64,000 nt of DNA from Algoriphagus limi (lineage in GTDB: Bacteria; Bacteroidota; Bacteroidia; Cytophagales; Cyclobacteriaceae): positions 868,001 through 932,000 of the forward strand of contig NZ_JANWGH010000001.1 in NCBI RefSeq assembly GCF_024919275.1, given 5' to 3'. The notes below the pieces were generated by a model. It searched no databases and was not told the origin of the DNA. It saw only the letters and a program-made list of their open reading frames with translations. Both the position numbers and the translations under genes were made by a program. This document shows, in pieces, positions 1 through 8,955 of the stretch. Numbering within the stretch: position 1 is the first letter of the stretch; every line of letters starts with the position of its first letter.

Positions 1-61
1 ACTTCGATTGGGTTTAGTAATATTCAACTTTTTGTTAGTAATATTTACAAAAATCAATCTA

Positions 62-454
62 TTACTTACTAAAGCCCCGATAATTCCAAGCCCAAAGCAT
101 TAAAAGTGGATGAATAATTACCAAACGGGCCCAGGCTACCCATTCTGGAGTACAAAGACTATCTGGTACACATGAACCTATTTGAATAAAATAAACATGA
201 CTGGGAATGAAAGCCAAAAGCATGAGAATAATTCCGTAAACAGCCCATTTTCGAGATTTATTAAAAATCAACCCAAAAGAAAATGAAATTTCAATGATCC
301 CTGAAAGAGTATTTAAAATGTCTTGTTGAGGAAAATAATCGGGTATTAAAGGAAGGTAAAAATCTGGATTAAGAAAATGATTAATCCCTGCAAAAAGATA
401 AAATATAGCTTGAATGTAAAGCCCCAAAGTGATTATTCTATCTTTTAATGCCAT
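62..454 (-). CDS. DoxX-like small membrane protein
   Basis: A 130-residue protein with four hydrophobic segments (about residues 10-30, 45-65, 70-90 and 108-125), the size and layout of the DoxX/MauE-like family. The stretch GINHFLNPDFY after the first helix is typical of DoxX-like proteins. Function in this family is mostly unknown; some members are linked to thiol or quinone redox chemistry. It sits in the inner membrane by prediction. The start is an ATG at 454. It reads away from the DUF983 gene upstream on the same strand, with a terminator between them, so it is probably transcribed alone. No catalytic residue can be named. Confidence 0.65.
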   Translation of the reverse strand: MALKDRIITLGLYIQAIFYLFAGINHFLNPDFYLPLIPDYFPQQDILNTLSGIIEISFSFGLIFNKSRKWAVYGIILMLLAFIPSHVYFIQIGSCVPDSLCTPEWVAWARLVIIHPLLMLWAWNYRGFSK

Positions 455-533
455 AAGGATTTCATTTTGAAATTAAATCTAGATAATCAGTAAACTCTCC
501 GGGTTGAAAATGTTTCAATACCGAGAAATAAAA

Positions 534-561
534 AGAGCTTGCCAAAATTGACAAGCTCTCT
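534..561 (-). terminator. Rho-independent terminator after the DUF983 gene
   Basis: Arms AGAGCTTG (534-541) and CAAGCTCT (552-559) form an 8-bp stem with a 10-base loop. Read on the minus strand it is followed by a T-run (A-run just before 534), so it fits termination of the gene ending at 590. Confidence 0.7.
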
Positions 562-589
562 TTTTACATTTTAAATTACTTATTTAAGC

Positions 590-961
590 TTAGTATCCTC
601 GGTATTTCAATTTCCCAAGTCCATACAGATATAGAACTTTTGAATAACGCAACATCACGGGAACAAGAAGCAAATTGAGCGAAATAATGGTCGTCAGATA
701 CATCCAAAGCTCAGGTTTTTCGATCAGGATGTTGATTGCTACAAAAACCGTAATGAATAATGCCACTGAAAAAGCATAGCTGATATACATAGCTCCATCA
801 TAAAAGCTGGGTTCCGGTTGAAAACTAGCTCCACAAACAGAACAGGTCTTATTTACAGCGGTCAATTTTCTGAAACTCACTATAGAAACCGGAAAGATAT
901 TTCCCTCTCTACATTTTGGGCATTTCGCCCCCAACATCGCTTGTCCTAATCCTTTTGCCAT
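590..961 (-). CDS. DUF983 membrane protein with a zinc-ribbon head
   Basis: A 123-residue protein. The N-terminus carries CPKC (about residue 14) and CSVC (about residue 40), a four-cysteine zinc-ribbon pattern, followed by two hydrophobic helices (about 58-78 and 86-106). This is the DUF983 layout, a family of unknown role that is widespread in Alphaproteobacteria and Bacteroidota, sometimes near cytochrome oxidase assembly genes; no such genes are seen here. ATG at 961. A TAGCTTTG -7-like element lies on the minus strand at 988-981, giving a short leader, but no clear -33 element is present. Confidence 0.7.
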   Translation of the reverse strand: MAKGLGQAMLGAKCPKCREGNIFPVSIVSFRKLTAVNKTCSVCGASFQPEPSFYDGAMYISYAFSVALFITVFVAINILIEKPELWMYLTTIISLNLLLVPVMLRYSKVLYLYGLGKLKYRGY

Positions 962-1049
962 TTTTCTCTGAAAATATCTGCAAAGCTAGAATTGCTGCTA
1001 CTTTTTTCTGTGACTTGAAGCACTATTGAAAGGTAAAAGGGAAAATAAA

Positions 1050-1253
1050 TCATCGGATTTCTTCCAACTCATAATCCTTCCCTTTTCCCCATCGCAAAAG
1101 TTCTTCCATGGTATAATATTCTAAGGTTTCTAAGTCCTTAACCTTGAAATTATCACCACTTAATCGGGCCATGATTTCCAAATAGCGAACCTCACCCTGA
1201 TTGACGAAGAGGTACTTTCGGCCAACCCGTAAATTATCTAGTGCTATGGGCAT
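1050..1253 (-). CDS. Small hypothetical protein (67 aa)
   Basis: I do not recognise this 67-residue protein. It is soluble, with alternating charged residues and no signal or membrane segment. Its ATG overlaps the stop of the DUF4920 lipoprotein gene by one base (TAATG), so it is probably translated by coupling with that gene. The start MPIALDNLRVGRKYLF and the following charged strands suggest a small beta-rich fold, but that is only an impression. The coding call rests on the coupled start and protein-like composition. Confidence 0.6.
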   Translation of the reverse strand: MPIALDNLRVGRKYLFVNQGEVRYLEIMARLSGDNFKVKDLETLEYYTMEELLRWGKGKDYELEEIR

Positions 1254-1819
1254 TAGGCTTTGTCAAGAATCACAACCCCAGTTGCTTCAAAAGTAATTTC
1301 CTTTTTAGGGGAAACAATCGCATCAATCTCTTCTTGGCTTTTTCCTTGGTCTTTGGCGTAGTGACGTAGCGTTTCAACATCTGTCTCTGTAAAAACTGCT
1401 ACCCCTTCCAAAACAATTGGAAAGCCTTGAGAATTAGTAGGCACAAAAAATCCATAGTCTTTAAAAGTAACTCGGATACTTTCACCATCAGGCAATTCCA
1501 TGGTCAGCCAGCATCCTTTTGAGGTACAAACGTCCTGAATTTCTCCAGTGATTTTTCCTTCATAAGATCCAGAAGCCTCTACTTTTTCTACTAAATCAAC
1601 TAAAGTAATTGCTTCAGCCCCACTAATTTCTGCTCCGTAATTTCCGGGTACAATCTCTGCTACTCCGATTACAGCTTCAGTTGAGCTTTCCTCATGATGC
1701 ATACCTCCTTCATGGTGCATTTCTTCTTCATGAAGAGCCTCGGATGTTTCTGATTTTTGGCAGGAGTAAAATGTAATAGCGGATGCCGCTAATGCTAGGC
1801 CAAAATATTTTTTCAACAT
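1253..1819 (-). CDS. DUF4920 lipoprotein with His/Glu-rich linker
   Basis: A 188-residue exported lipoprotein: signal peptide with lipobox ending at Cys20 (FYSC), a linker rich in His and Glu (about residues 28-45, with three HH or HHE groups), then a DUF4920 domain. The domain has the family's CTSKGCW motif (about 99-105) in a beta-rich body. DUF4920 has no established reaction. The Cys pair and the His-rich linker would suit metal binding, possibly copper, but this is inference. It is the first gene of a two-gene unit with the 67-residue protein. A promoter-like TTTA-N19-TATTTTTG lies just upstream on the minus strand. Confidence 0.75.
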   Translation of the reverse strand: MLKKYFGLALAASAITFYSCQKSETSEALHEEEMHHEGGMHHEESSTEAVIGVAEIVPGNYGAEISGAEAITLVDLVEKVEASGSYEGKITGEIQDVCTSKGCWLTMELPDGESIRVTFKDYGFFVPTNSQGFPIVLEGVAVFTETDVETLRHYAKDQGKSQEEIDAIVSPKKEITFEATGVVILDKA

Positions 1820-1836
1820 GTTCTTTTTATTTTATC

Positions 1837-1867
1837 CAAAAATAAAGGCAATTCCCGAAGTCCTAAA
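1837..1867 (-). promoter_or_regulatory. Bacteroidota-type promoter for the DUF4920 gene
   Basis: On the minus strand, TATTTTTG (1844-1837) matches the TAnnTTTG -7 consensus exactly, and TTTA (1867-1864) lies 19 bases upstream where TTTG is expected. The implied leader to the ATG at 1819 is about 11 bases. Confidence 0.5.
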
Positions 1868-1929
1868 ATATTTTAAGTGTGAATTGTCACCAATTGCTCT
1901 TTTGGATTCAATTAGTTTCAGCTCTAATT

Positions 1930-1943
1930 GCAATAATTATTGC
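1930..1943. promoter_or_regulatory. 14-bp perfect palindrome between divergent genes
   Basis: GCAATAATTATTGC is a perfect palindrome in the 216-bp gap between the divergent DUF4920 and serB-serA genes. It is a candidate operator for a dimeric regulator; no regulator gene is adjacent. Confidence 0.3.
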
Positions 1944-2035
1944 TACCAAAATGATTTAAAACATTTATGACAATAAAACTTCTGAAATTTTGACAATCTC
2001 TTAATTTTACATCAGATTTTATAAAAACCCTGCAC

Positions 2036-3928
2036 ATGCCTCAAACCAAAAAATTTATCATTGATTTTGACAGTACTTTTACCCAAGTAGAAGCTCTTGA
2101 TATCCTGGGAGAAATTTCCCTAGCCAATGACCCGGATTCTCCTCAAAAGCTACAGGCAATCAAGGACATTACCGATCAAGGCATGGAAGGTTCCCTTACC
2201 TTTCGGGAAAGCCTTGAAAAACGATTGGAAATTCTAAGAGCCGATAGAAATCAGATTTTCGGACTTATTGATGAATTAAAGCGAAAAGTTTCCAAATCAT
2301 TTGAACGAAACCGGGAATTCCTTCAGGAAAACGCGGACGATATATTTATCATCTCTAATGGTTTCAAGGATTTCATCATCCCTATTGTTGCAGATTATGG
2401 AATCAAGGAACACAATGTTTTTGCCAATGAATTCGTCTATGATGAGGAAGGCAAAATCATTGATTTTAATCGCGAAAATCCACTTTCAAAGAATAATGGT
2501 AAAGCCCATACAATCAAGAATTTAAATCTTGAAGGTGATATCTATGTAATTGGTGATGGATATACCGATTATGAAATAAAAGCATCTGGATTGGCGAATA
2601 AGTTTTATGCATTTACCGAAAATGTGCACCGACCCAAAGTCACATCCAAAGCAGACCATATTGCACCTAGTTTTGACGAAATCCTTTATATCAACAAGTT
2701 GAATACGAAATTTTCATACCCAAAAAGCAGAATCAAAGTTCTCCTTCTCGAAAACATCCATCCTATTGCGGTAGATCTGTTGACTGAAGAAGGCTATCAG
2801 GTAGAAATCGCAAGCACAGCGCTTAGTGAGGATGAACTTTGTGAAAAAATCAAAAATGTGTCGATTCTGGGTATTCGTTCCAAAACGAACGTAACCAAGA
2901 AAGTTCTTGAGAATGCTAATCGGCTTTTGGCTATTGGTGCTTTCTGCATCGGAACAAATCAGATTGATCTTGAAACTTGCCAAGAGAAGGGAATTGTCGT
3001 GTTCAATGCACCATTTAGCAATACGAGATCGGTTGTGGAAATGGCCATTGCTGAAATCATTTTCCTTATGCGGAATTTCTACAACAAATCTGTAGCCATG
3101 CATGAGGGCAAATGGGACAAATCTGCAAATGGTTCTTTCGAAGTTCGAGGCAAAAAGCTAGGCATCATTGGTTACGGAAATATCGGGGCACAACTTTCCG
3201 TCCTGGCGGAAAATATGGGCTTGAATGTCTTTTATTATGACATAGTGGAAAAACTTGCCTTGGGTAATGCAACCAAACTTGAATCCCTAGAAGAATTACT
3301 TCAAACCTGCGATATTATTTCACTCCACGTAGATGGTAGAAAAGAGAACAAATGCCTGATTGACGCCAAGAAAATCAAAATGATGAAGAAGGGCGCCATT
3401 TTGGTCAATTTAAGTCGCGGACATGTAGTTGATATTGCTGCACTTAAAGAAGCCATACTTAGTGGTCATTTGGCAGGATGTGCTGTGGATGTATTTCCAG
3501 AAGAGCCAAAAAACAATTCAGAGCCATTTGTTTCTGAATTAATAGGCTTGCCAAATACCATTTTGACTCCACATATTGGAGGAAGCACCCTAGAAGCTCA
3601 ACAGAATATTGCGCGTTTCGTTCCGGGCAAGATTATGGAGTACATTAATACCGGAAATACCTTTAATTCTGTCAACTTCCCGAATCTTCAATTGCCGTTC
3701 CTTCAGGACGCTCACCGCTTGATTCATATTCACCATAATGAACCAGGGGTATTGGCCAAGATCAATAAAATTTTGGCGGATTATGAAATCAATATCGTGG
3801 GACAATACTTGAAAACGAATGAAAAAATCGGATATGTGATTACTGATATAGACAAAGCATACACGGAAGAAGCAATTCGAGCATTGAAAGCAATTCCGGG
3901 TACTATTCGATTCAGGATTTTATATTGA
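2036..3928 (+). CDS. serA: Fused phosphoserine phosphatase / D-3-phosphoglycerate dehydrogenase
   Basis: A 630-residue protein joining two serine-biosynthesis enzymes. Residues about 5-215 are a HAD-type phosphatase like SerB: DFDST (Asp10 and Asp12), ISNG (motif II) and GDGYTD (motif III) are all present. Residues about 233-545 are a 2-hydroxyacid dehydrogenase like SerA, with the NAD-binding GYGNIG near 379, the catalytic Arg in LSRGH, the Glu in FPEEP and the His in TPHIGGS. Residues about 556-630 form an ACT domain, which usually mediates serine feedback. A lone SerA with ACT is about 400 residues. The first and last steps of the pathway are thus on one chain; the middle enzyme SerC is not in the window. 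It is a single gene ending in a strong terminator. Confidence 0.9.
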   Translation: MPQTKKFIIDFDSTFTQVEALDILGEISLANDPDSPQKLQAIKDITDQGMEGSLTFRESLEKRLEILRADRNQIFGLIDELKRKVSKSFERNREFLQENADDIFIISNGFKDFIIPIVADYGIKEHNVFANEFVYDEEGKIIDFNRENPLSKNNGKAHTIKNLNLEGDIYVIGDGYTDYEIKASGLANKFYAFTENVHRPKVTSKADHIAPSFDEILYINKLNTKFSYPKSRIKVLLLENIHPIAVDLLTEEGYQVEIASTALSEDELCEKIKNVSILGIRSKTNVTKKVLENANRLLAIGAFCIGTNQIDLETCQEKGIVVFNAPFSNTRSVVEMAIAEIIFLMRNFYNKSVAMHEGKWDKSANGSFEVRGKKLGIIGYGNIGAQLSVLAENMGLNVFYYDIVEKLALGNATKLESLEELLQTCDIISLHVDGRKENKCLIDAKKIKMMKKGAILVNLSRGHVVDIAALKEAILSGHLAGCAVDVFPEEPKNNSEPFVSELIGLPNTILTPHIGGSTLEAQQNIARFVPGKIMEYINTGNTFNSVNFPNLQLPFLQDAHRLIHIHHNEPGVLAKINKILADYEINIVGQYLKTNEKIGYVITDIDKAYTEEAIRALKAIPGTIRFRILY

Positions 3929-3946
3929 TCCCTATTTAAGAAATGA

Positions 3947-3974
3947 AAAAACCACTTCGATCGAAGTGGTTTTT
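3947..3974. terminator. Bidirectional terminator
   Basis: A 28-bp perfect inverted repeat with arms AAAAACCACTTCGA (3947-3960) and its complement (3961-3974), flanked by A and T runs. It lies between the convergent serA fusion and DinB-like genes and can serve both. Confidence 0.85.
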
Positions 3975-3979
3975 CTTTT

Positions 3980-4432
3980 TTACGATTTATCCAATAATCG
4001 TCGGCAATAATTAATCTGCCCAAGGTGATAATTGAAATGCCCATATAGATGCAAAAGGAAATATCCATAGGTCATGGGCTTCCCAAATTTTTCGATCGGG
4101 TAAATTTCATTAAGTAAGCCTTCATCTAATTGATTTAAACTTGCAGGAAGCTGCTTTTTCAATAATTGAATCTCATTCAATATTTCTTCCAATGGTACGT
4201 TTTTAGCCGCAAATTCTCGCTCCCGATCTCGTTTATAATCAAATCCACCCATCTCATGACAAATAAATGTTCGGAGATTTCCAATTAGATGAATTGCCAA
4301 ATTTCCTGCACTATTACTTATTTTTCCTTCTACCTTCCAAAGGTTCTCTTGAGATTTAAATGAGTTCAATTCATTTTCCAAACGCTCCAAATCTCTAGAA
4401 AAAAGTATTTCAAATGATTCTACCATATACAT
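3980..4432 (-). CDS. DinB-like four-helix protein
   Basis: A 150-residue, mainly helical protein that resembles the DinB/DUF1572 superfamily of metal-binding four-helix bundles. Histidines in NLAIHLIGNL (about residue 48), HLYGHFNYHLGQINY (about 128-136) are placed like the His triad of the family. Members act as thiol transferases or as uncharacterised stress proteins; a reaction cannot be named. ATG at 4432 is used; a second ATG two codons on is equally possible. It follows the helicase gene by 35 bases on the same strand and may be co-transcribed with it. Confidence 0.65.
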   Translation of the reverse strand: MYMVESFEILFSRDLERLENELNSFKSQENLWKVEGKISNSAGNLAIHLIGNLRTFICHEMGGFDYKRDREREFAAKNVPLEEILNEIQLLKKQLPASLNQLDEGLLNEIYPIEKFGKPMTYGYFLLHLYGHFNYHLGQINYCRRLLDKS

Positions 4433-4467
4433 TGCTTAAAATTTAACTTCAAAAAATCCTCTCAATT

Positions 4468-5799
4468 TTAATCAACCACATTTTTTCGATTTCCAAACCT
4501 ACTTCCTGATTGTTTTGGTGAAGATTCAGGTTGTGGCTTTTTTGCTTCACTTTTCTCTTTATGATGAGAGGCCTTGGGATGAGACTTTCTCTTGAATTTT
4601 GAATTGGAATTCTTTTTCTGTTTAAATGACTTTTTGTTCTTTTTTGAAAAATCACCTCTTGCATACTCAGGGCCTTTTTCAAATCCTTCTGGAAGCGACA
4701 TTTGATTTACTTCCATTCCAATCAGTTCTTCAATACGCCGAAACTTGTATTGGTCTTTTGGATTAACGAATGTAATTGCCTCCCCTTCCATATCAGCCCG
4801 AGCTGTACGCCCCACTCGATGTACATAATCCTCAGGATCATTAGGAGTATCATAGTTTATTACTAACTCAATCCCTACCACATCAATTCCACGGGAAATG
4901 ATATCTGTACCCACCAGAATTTTTATGGATTTATTCTTGAAGTTGGACATGATTTTTTCACGCTCAACTTGCTCCAAATCGGAATGAAAAGCTTCCACTT
5001 CAAAACCCTTTCGAAGTATTTTGTAAATGGATTTCACTTTTTCCTTGGTGGATGCAAAAATGATAACCGCCTCGTAATCCTTTTGAGAAAGAATATGCTT
5101 GACCAGTGCTTCCTTTTGCTCATCATAAACTGAATAAAAGGATTGGGTAACACCCGCAGCAGTCTTTCCTATCGCAATGGTAATTTCTTCAGGATCTCGG
5201 AGCAGTTTCAGACTAAATTGTCTGATTTTGGGAGGCATAGTCGCTGAAAACAAAATGGTCTGTCTGTCTTTGGGCAAATAATTGACAATCTTTAAAATAT
5301 CATCTGAAAAGCCCATATCAAGCATTCGGTCAGCTTCATCCAAAATCAAATGCTCTAAGCTGCTCAAATCCATCTTTCCTCCAGCCAACAAAGCAATCAA
5401 TCGACCTGGAGTGGCAACCACGATTTCTGCGCCTAATTCCAAGGCTTTCTTTTGCTGCTCCCAAACAATACCATCTCCGCCTCCATAAATTGGGATGGAA
5501 CTAATACCCAAGAAATAAGCAAATCCTTGAATCTGCTGATCAATTTGAATGGCTAATTCCCGAGTTGGAGCCAAAATCAAGGTGTTTAAAGTAGTCTTTC
5601 CTGACTTGGAAATCTTATTCAAAACGGGAAGGATAAAAGCAGCTGTTTTGCCTGTTCCGGTTTGGGCACAGGCAATCAAATCTCTTTGCTGTATGATTAC
5701 AGGAATAGCCTTTTCTTGTATTGGGGTAGGCTGTTCAAAACCCATGGCATCCAAGCCTTCTTGCAAGCTTGGTTCAAAATTAAATTCAGAGAAATCCAA
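4468..5799 (-). CDS. DEAD-box RNA helicase (RhlE-like), TTG start
   Basis: A 443-residue ATP-dependent RNA helicase. It has the Q motif (PTPIQ, near 25), motif I AQTGTGKT (45-52), PTRELA, TPGR, DEAD, SAT, and the C-terminal SRGIDV and HRVGRTAR motifs, then a basic Lys/Ser-rich tail (about 375-443) like RhlE-type enzymes. Likely role: remodelling of RNA or ribosome assembly. The start is TTG at 5799: no ATG or GTG occurs between the upstream in-frame stop and that codon, the next ATG (residue 19) would cut the Q motif region, and a promoter lies 40 bases upstream. Confidence 0.9.
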   Translation of the reverse strand: MDFSEFNFEPSLQEGLDAMGFEQPTPIQEKAIPVIIQQRDLIACAQTGTGKTAAFILPVLNKISKSGKTTLNTLILAPTRELAIQIDQQIQGFAYFLGISSIPIYGGGDGIVWEQQKKALELGAEIVVATPGRLIALLAGGKMDLSSLEHLILDEADRMLDMGFSDDILKIVNYLPKDRQTILFSATMPPKIRQFSLKLLRDPEEITIAIGKTAAGVTQSFYSVYDEQKEALVKHILSQKDYEAVIIFASTKEKVKSIYKILRKGFEVEAFHSDLEQVEREKIMSNFKNKSIKILVGTDIISRGIDVVGIELVINYDTPNDPEDYVHRVGRTARADMEGEAITFVNPKDQYKFRRIEELIGMEVNQMSLPEGFEKGPEYARGDFSKKNKKSFKQKKNSNSKFKRKSHPKASHHKEKSEAKKPQPESSPKQSGSRFGNRKNVVD

Positions 5800-5840
5800 T
5801 TGGAGGGTAATTATGTGATAAAAAACGAATGTAACTTAAT

Positions 5841-5873
5841 CAAATATAGGGTGAATTAACGGGGAAAGCCAAT
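5841..5873 (-). promoter_or_regulatory. Bacteroidota-type promoter for the DEAD-box helicase
   Basis: On the minus strand, TATATTTG (5848-5841) is an exact TAnnTTTG match, with ATTG (5873-5870) 21 bases upstream. The predicted transcript begins near 5835, about 36 bases before the TTG start at 5799, and contains no upstream ATG. Confidence 0.5.
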
Positions 5874-5963
5874 TTATAAAATTCATTGGAGCCGTTGGAA
5901 AATCTCGCATTGAATTAACGTCCCCTTTTGCCTATCTTCCCATACTTTAAATAAGCAGATTAA

Positions 5964-7031
5964 ATGTCAAAAAGAGTTACCAGTTTTATTTATTGCCTGA
6001 GCTTAATCCTCTCATTTTTTTCTTTTCCAAGCTTGGCACAAAACTTCAGTCTTTCAGGAAGGATAGTTGATTCAGAATCCGGAGAGTTTGTTGATGGAGT
6101 TAGCGTTACCCTCAGAGGAACTGCCTACGGAACAACAAGTGTTGCAGGTGGCTATTTTGAGTTTAAAAATATCCCAGAAGACCGATATGTACTTTCACTT
6201 ACTTTGGAAGGTTACAACCGACTGGAAAAGGTGATTCGGCTGAAAAATGATACCGATTTGGGAGATATTCCATTGGTAAAATTTGGTGCTTCAGGAAGTG
6301 GACAGGCACTTCAAAAGACGATTAGATCCGACAATATTGTCCGCTTACTAAATGAGCGACCCAATTTCATTGGAGGTAATATGGTATATGGAATTGCTCC
6401 AGAACCAAAAAAATTGGAGGGAAACAATTACCTGGATTCAAAATGGAATCGGGCTTCCATTCTACTCTATCGCGACCAGCAAATTTTGGAGGGTTTTCGG
6501 GCGAGGTACAATATCGTTTCGAATATGTTTGAATTGATGGAACCTGAAAACAACCTAGTATCAGTAATGCCAGGATTACGAATTCAAAATATCGTCTGGA
6601 TTGACTCCACCCATCAGGTTCCTCGGTATTTTGTAAATGGAATGGACTTTTTAGATGAAGGCGTTCCGATATCGGGATTCTTTGAAGTATTGGTTGATGG
6701 GGAACTACCCCTTATGCGTAGAACCGAAGCCATTCTAAAAGAATCCAATTACAATCAAGCTTTGATGGTTGGCGAAAGAAATGATCAAATTGTCAAACGA
6801 AACACCTACTATTATCTGAAAGGAAAAAACGTAATTGTTATACCTAGAAAACGTAAAAAGTTCTTCGAACTATTCGGAGATAAAGCAGCTGAAATGGAAG
6901 CTTTTGCAAATGAAAATAGCTTCTCTGTCAAAGACCCAAGTGCTATTTTCCAATTATTCACTCACTACAATTCTCTTTTCCCGGGTTTCAAGCCTTTGAT
7001 GGATCAACTTCTAGATGGAATCGACAATTAA
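5964..7031 (+). CDS. Secreted protein with carboxypeptidase-like regulatory domain
   Basis: A 355-residue exported protein. A signal peptide ends near residue 25 (SLAQ). Residues about 29-105 form a CarboxypepD_reg-like beta domain (SGRIVDSESGEFVDGVSVTL), the domain that precedes the plug in many TonB-dependent transporters. Here no plug or barrel follows; the remaining 250 residues look like a soluble alpha/beta region I cannot place. It ends 10 bases before the gamma-glutamyltransferase start, so the two are probably one operon, and this protein may be an outer-surface or periplasmic partner. Similar stand-alone proteins are common in Bacteroidota without known function. Confidence 0.7.
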   Translation: MSKRVTSFIYCLSLILSFFSFPSLAQNFSLSGRIVDSESGEFVDGVSVTLRGTAYGTTSVAGGYFEFKNIPEDRYVLSLTLEGYNRLEKVIRLKNDTDLGDIPLVKFGASGSGQALQKTIRSDNIVRLLNERPNFIGGNMVYGIAPEPKKLEGNNYLDSKWNRASILLYRDQQILEGFRARYNIVSNMFELMEPENNLVSVMPGLRIQNIVWIDSTHQVPRYFVNGMDFLDEGVPISGFFEVLVDGELPLMRRTEAILKESNYNQALMVGERNDQIVKRNTYYYLKGKNVIVIPRKRKKFFELFGDKAAEMEAFANENSFSVKDPSAIFQLFTHYNSLFPGFKPLMDQLLDGIDN

Positions 7032-7041
7032 TTCACCCAAT

Positions 7042-8916
7042 ATGAAAAACATAAAACTACTTCTCGTCTTACTGGCTTTTCCACTATTGACTTTTGGTCA
7101 AAGCTTACCAGGATTAGCACCAGGTCAAAATTCAACACAAAAACCTGTACTCCACGGAAAAAATTGGATGGCGATAACAGGTAAACCATTAGCTGCGACA
7201 GCAGGCGCTTCCATCTTTCAAAAAGGTGGAAATGCCATTGATGCTGCATGTGCTATGCTAGCTGCAACTGCAACTATGTGGGATGTGCTCTCGTGGGGAG
7301 GTGAAACACAAGCTTTGATTTATCATCCGGAGCTCAAGAAAGTTATTGCCATTAACGCCCTAGGCTATGCCCCGACAGGAGCCACTGTAGATTTTTATAA
7401 ATCACAGGGAATGGAATACCCTCCAGCCTATGGGCCTTTAGCAGCTACAACTCCAGGAACACCCGGAGGGCTGATGACCATGCTTGCTGAATATGGAACC
7501 ATGAGCTTGGAAGAGGTATTGGCTCCTGCAATGCAATTGGCAAAAGGCTACCCAATCGAAGCTCAGACAGCCAATTCTATCGAAAACGGCAAAGAGCGAA
7601 TCAAGCAATGGCCATACTCCAAAAAGGTTTTCCTAACTCATTTGGGAGAAGAAAGGGAAGCTCCGGAACCTGGAGAAATTTTCGTTCAAGAGGACCTTTA
7701 CCAAACACTCAAAAAATTGGTTGACACCGAGAAGGAAGCCTTAGCAAATGGAAAATCACGAAAAGAAGCAATTTATGCTGCCTACGATCGCTTTTACAAG
7801 GGTGATATCGCAAAGGAAATTGTTCGAGGTACCCGGGAACAAGGAGGTTTGTTTACCGAAAGCGATTTAGCCAATTGGGCGGTTAAGATTGAAGAGCCCT
7901 TGATGGTGAATTATAAAGGAATCGATGTTTACAAGCTTCAAGAATGGACTCAAGGCCCTGCCCTACTTCAATCCTTGAATATCTTGGAAAATTTTGATCT
8001 TAAAAATATGGGATACAACAGTGCTGAATATTTGCACACTGTTTATCAAGCCATGAACTTAGCTTTCGCAGATCGGGACTTTTATTATTCGGATCCAGCT
8101 TTTGAGCCAAAAAGCCCTATCGAGGGATTACTTTCCAAAGAATATGCAAAACAAAGAGCTCAATTAATCAAAGATAAAAACGACCCTAATATGGGTCCTG
8201 GTGACCCTTATCCTTTTCAGGGTGGTACTAATCCGTTCAAGAATCAATTAGAAAATCAAGGTGAATCAATTGCAGAATACACACATACAGAGCCACTTCA
8301 AGGACCAAGTGATCCGTATTTTGATGAGTTCTTTAGCGGAACCACTTCGATCCAAGCTGTTGATAAAGACGGATGGGTTGTTTCAGTTACTCCAAGTGGT
8401 GGCTGGGTTCCGGCAGTCATCGCAGGAAATACGGGAGTTGGATTAAGTCAGCGAATGCAAAGCTTTGTTTTGGATGAAAAATTGAACCCCTACAATCTTC
8501 CTGAACCTGGAAAAAGACCCCGAGTTACCTTGACTCCGAGTCTTGCTTTAAAAGACGGAAAGCCATTTTTATCATTTGCAGTTCAAGGCGGTGATTCTCA
8601 GGATCAAAATCTATTACAGTTCTTCCTAAATGTGGTCGAATTTGATATGAATGTTCAGGAGGCTGTAGAAGCAGCAAATATGAATTCACTTCAAATGCAG
8701 AGTTCTTTCGGAGCACATGAAATCAAGCCGGGACATATGATCTTGCGAGAAGATACCCCAAATTGGATTCGAGCCGAATTAGTCAAAAAAGGCTACAAAA
8801 TGGAGTTTTGGCCTCGTACCTCAGGGCCAATTAACGCCATTTGGTTTGATTGGAAACATGGAAGTTTCTGGGGAGGAAGCTCCAATTATGGAGAAGATTA
8901 TGGCATTGGCTGGTAA
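7042..8916 (+). CDS. ggt: Gamma-glutamyltransferase family protein (exported)
   Basis: A 624-residue N-terminal-nucleophile hydrolase. After a signal peptide (about 1-20, LLTFGQ) comes the large-subunit region with a GGNAIDAACA motif near 62-72. The conserved GTTS at 433-436 marks the self-cleavage site, with Thr434 the expected nucleophile of the small subunit. The C-terminal QGGDSQDQ-like stretch (near 520) is the oxyanion/substrate region. It would remove gamma-glutamyl groups from glutathione-like peptides in the periplasm or outside the cell. The first Met of the longer frame at 7015 is a TTG overlapping the previous gene; ATG 7042 directly precedes the signal peptide. It lies between a regulatory-domain protein and an M20 hydrolase, in the same direction. 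Confidence 0.85.
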   Translation: MKNIKLLLVLLAFPLLTFGQSLPGLAPGQNSTQKPVLHGKNWMAITGKPLAATAGASIFQKGGNAIDAACAMLAATATMWDVLSWGGETQALIYHPELKKVIAINALGYAPTGATVDFYKSQGMEYPPAYGPLAATTPGTPGGLMTMLAEYGTMSLEEVLAPAMQLAKGYPIEAQTANSIENGKERIKQWPYSKKVFLTHLGEEREAPEPGEIFVQEDLYQTLKKLVDTEKEALANGKSRKEAIYAAYDRFYKGDIAKEIVRGTREQGGLFTESDLANWAVKIEEPLMVNYKGIDVYKLQEWTQGPALLQSLNILENFDLKNMGYNSAEYLHTVYQAMNLAFADRDFYYSDPAFEPKSPIEGLLSKEYAKQRAQLIKDKNDPNMGPGDPYPFQGGTNPFKNQLENQGESIAEYTHTEPLQGPSDPYFDEFFSGTTSIQAVDKDGWVVSVTPSGGWVPAVIAGNTGVGLSQRMQSFVLDEKLNPYNLPEPGKRPRVTLTPSLALKDGKPFLSFAVQGGDSQDQNLLQFFLNVVEFDMNVQEAVEAANMNSLQMQSSFGAHEIKPGHMILREDTPNWIRAELVKKGYKMEFWPRTSGPINAIWFDWKHGSFWGGSSNYGEDYGIGW

Positions 8917-8955
8917 ATCAATAAATACAATTCAACAAATTAAAATCACCCTCCT

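Noticed and set aside
7015..7041. Extended N-terminus of the gamma-glutamyltransferase beginning at a TTG
   Set aside because: It overlaps the end of the preceding gene and would put extra residues in front of a complete signal peptide; ATG 7042 fits better.
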